Of a stretch of 64,000 nucleotides of DNA, positions 61,171-64,000 are shown one piece after another; the first letter of the stretch is position 1, and every line of letters starts with the position of its first letter. This DNA is from Brevundimonas diminuta ATCC 11568 (GTDB lineage: Bacteria > Pseudomonadota > Alphaproteobacteria > Caulobacterales > Caulobacteraceae). The stretch is from the NCBI RefSeq assembly GCF_000204035.1, contig NZ_GL883086.1, positions 402,288 through 466,287 of the forward strand. The letters are read 5' to 3'. The position numbers and the translations under genes are program-made. A model generated the notes under the pieces. It ran no database searches. It had not been told where the DNA came from and saw only the letters and a program-made list of their open reading frames with translations.

Positions 61171-61788
61171 ATGCTGAAGCTCTATTATTCGCCGGGCGCC
61201 TGCGCCGTCGCTTCGCACATCGGCCTGGAAGAGGCGGGCGCAGACTATGTGATCGAGAAGATCGACCTGCGCGCCGGCCAGCAGCGCACGCCGGAATATC
61301 TGGCCATCAACCCGGCGGGCGTGACCCCGGCCCTGCAGACGCCCAAGGGGGTGCTGACCCAGAACACGGCGATCCTGGCCTATGTGGCCCAGACCCATCC
61401 GCAAGCCCAGTTGGCCGATCTGAACGATCCGTTCGAGTTTGCGCGGATGCAGGCCTTCAACGGCTGGCTGGCGTCGTCGCTGCACCCGGCGATCGGCAAG
61501 GCGCTGTTCTCCAAGCCGCCGCTGGAAGGCGAGGCCAAGGACGAGGCCGTGCGGATCGCGCTGGAAAAATACGACCTGGCCGAGAATCATCTGCTGACCG
61601 GTCCGTGGGTCATGGGCGAAGATCATTCGCTGGCGGACGGCTATCTGCTGGTCTTCACGCGCTGGGCGCGTCAGGCGGGCCTGCTGGACAAGGCGCGCTT
61701 TCCGAAGCTGAACGCCCATCTGGACCTGGTGCAATCGCGCCCGGCGGTGCAGCGCGTGCTCCATGCCGAGGGCATCACGGCGGTCTGA
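61171..61788 (+). CDS. glutathione S-transferase
   Basis: The 205-residue protein is a beta-type GST: thioredoxin-like N-terminal domain (MLKLYYSPGACAVASHIGLE with the conserved Tyr/Ser and the beta-class Cys), the cis-Pro segment NPAGVTPALQ, the ENTAIL-like QNTAILAYV, and an alpha-helical C-terminal domain with DHSLADGYLLV. It conjugates or reduces electrophiles with glutathione. GGAGAAC lies ten bases before the ATG. Substrate unknown. Confidence 0.94.
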   Translation: MLKLYYSPGACAVASHIGLEEAGADYVIEKIDLRAGQQRTPEYLAINPAGVTPALQTPKGVLTQNTAILAYVAQTHPQAQLADLNDPFEFARMQAFNGWLASSLHPAIGKALFSKPPLEGEAKDEAVRIALEKYDLAENHLLTGPWVMGEDHSLADGYLLVFTRWARQAGLLDKARFPKLNAHLDLVQSRPAVQRVLHAEGITAV

Positions 61789-63081
<1,293 letters not shown>

Positions 63082-63150
63082 GACTGATCGGCCTGCCGCA
63101 GGCGCCGCATTCCTGAAAAGGGGCGGATTTCTGTGACAGGCTCACGCTTT

Positions 63151-63171
63151 CGGCGGGCTTTGAGCCCGCCG
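63151..63171 (+). promoter_or_regulatory. hairpin between mreB and mreC
   Basis: CGGCGGGCT and AGCCCGCCG form a 9-bp perfect stem with a TTG loop, 30 bp before mreC. No T-tract follows. It may attenuate read-through, giving more MreB than MreC, or only stabilise the mRNA. Confidence 0.45.
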
Positions 63172-63200
63172 ATTCCTAAGCTCTAGCAGGAAGGCTGGCC

Positions 63201-64000
63201 GTGGCGTTTCGCGACGGACCGTTCGAGAATCTGAAGGTGCCGCTGGCCTGGACGGCCGCGGTCATGGTCGTCGGCGGAATCGTCGCTGCGGTCATGCTTC
63301 TGCTCGCCGATCGGCCGCAACCGGCGGCTGACGACCTGGAGCCCGCGCGCGCCGCATTCGACAGCGCCGCCGGAACCACGGGCGGGGTTCTCGCCGCGCC
63401 GGTCCGCTGGGGCGGCGACGCCGTGGATTACGTCAAAGGCTATTTCTTCGCCGTGTCGGAGAACCGCCGCCTGCGCCGCGAACTGGCGGAGATGAGCGCC
63501 TGGCGCGACGACGCCCTGGCGCTGAAGAACCTCAACGCCCGCTACGAACAACTGCTGGGCCTGCAGACCGAGCCGCCCATCGCCATGACGGCCGGACGCG
63601 CCATCACCGACGCGCGTGGCCCGTTCGCCCGGTCGCGCCTGCTGAACGTCGGCGCCGGCAAGGGCGTGCGCGTGGGCAATCCGGTGCTGAGCGAGCACGG
63701 CCTGGTCGGCCGCATCTCGGGCGTTTCTGGCGCACACAGCCGCATGGTGCTGCTGACCGACGTGGCCTCGCGGATTCCGGTCATGGTGGAGCGCACCGAC
63801 GCTCGCGCCATGCTGACCGGCGACGGCAGCCGCAGTCCGCGCCTCGACTATGTGCGCGGGCAGGGCTCGGTGCAGGAAGGCGACCGCATCCTGACCTCGG
63901 GCGACGGCGGCGGTTTCCCGCGCGGCCTGCCGGTCGGCGTCGTGGCCAAGGGCGTGGACGGCTCCTGGCGGGTCAAGCTGTACAGCGACCGCACGGCCAT
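63201..64000 (+). CDS. mreC: rod-shape-determining protein MreC (3' end outside window)
   Basis: The frame opens at GTG 63201, seven bases after AGGAAGG, and runs off the window end (266 residues seen). It has a short cytoplasmic start, one membrane helix (about residues 15-35, with MVVGGIVAAVMLLLA), a coiled-coil stretch with SENRRLRRELAEMS, and the beta-barrel domain with VGKG-like NVGAGKGVRVGNPV and DVASRIPVMVERT. MreC bridges the MreB cytoskeleton and periplasmic cell-wall enzymes. Confidence 0.95.
   Translation, partial: MAFRDGPFENLKVPLAWTAAVMVVGGIVAAVMLLLADRPQPAADDLEPARAAFDSAAGTTGGVLAAPVRWGGDAVDYVKGYFFAVSENRRLRRELAEMSAWRDDALALKNLNARYEQLLGLQTEPPIAMTAGRAITDARGPFARSRLLNVGAGKGVRVGNPVLSEHGLVGRISGVSGAHSRMVLLTDVASRIPVMVERTDARAMLTGDGSRSPRLDYVRGQGSVQEGDRILTSGDGGGFPRGLPVGVVAKGVDGSWRVKLYSDRTA

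Overview
The window reads as one contig of an alphaproteobacterial chromosome, most likely Caulobacteraceae and probably Brevundimonas or a close relative. This is inferred from the high G+C, the dense ATGA/TGATG-coupled operons, a MreB that looks very Caulobacter-like, the split methionine synthase under an ArsR-methyltransferase regulator, and the trpE / trpG-trpD-trpC and gatCAB arrangements. No database search was possible.

Layout. 1-3830: lipid A operon lpxD(partial)-fabZ-lpxA-lpxI-lpxB. 3870-10063 (minus): trpC, trpD, trpG, trpE and a PpiD-like chaperone. 10194-15582 (plus): tpiA, secG, pyrG, a 49-residue membrane ORF and a TonB-dependent receptor. 15591-21822: GGDEF protein, DEAD-box helicase, small secreted protein, topA, 61-residue protein. 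21819-27635 (minus): dprA, plsY, a pseudo-dihydroorotase with pyrB, AEC permease, ruvX and a small HTH protein. 27807-31072 (plus): gatC-gatA-gatB. 31236-33811: two repeat-rich RcnB-like proteins, a Sel1-like protein and an NDUFS4-like complex I subunit.

33812-37423 is the accessory region. It holds decayed phage genes (holin-like and terminase remnants) and two intact lower-G+C genes: an FkbM methyltransferase and a 242-residue protein of unknown function. It ends at a tRNA-Arg(TCT) whose 3' half is repeated in inverted orientation 168 bp away, inside the 3' end of metC.

37382-64000 returns to core genome: metC, an amino-acid binding protein and a DAACS symporter; a mirror-like pirin / isochorismatase / isochorismatase / pirin operon with a divergent LysR regulator; a methionine operon (SahR-like regulator, metF, metH split in two); 2-hydroxyacid dehydrogenase; ettA; lipoprotein esterase; a TIGR02466-type oxygenase; a 147-bp palindromic repeat; a TrmN6-like methyltransferase; polyprenyl synthase; aspartate aminotransferase; TVP38 membrane protein; GST; mreB; mreC (cut by the window end).

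The best candidate for something undescribed is the gene at 48263-49036. It is a lower-G+C gene for a winged-helix plus PD-(D/E)XK nuclease-like protein, inserted exactly between the two halves of methionine synthase and keeping TGATG stop-start overlaps on both sides. Secondary points are the inactive dihydroorotase encoded with pyrB, the inverted tRNA-Arg repeat, a LysR-type palindrome touching the start codon, and a TonB receptor without a visible signal peptide.
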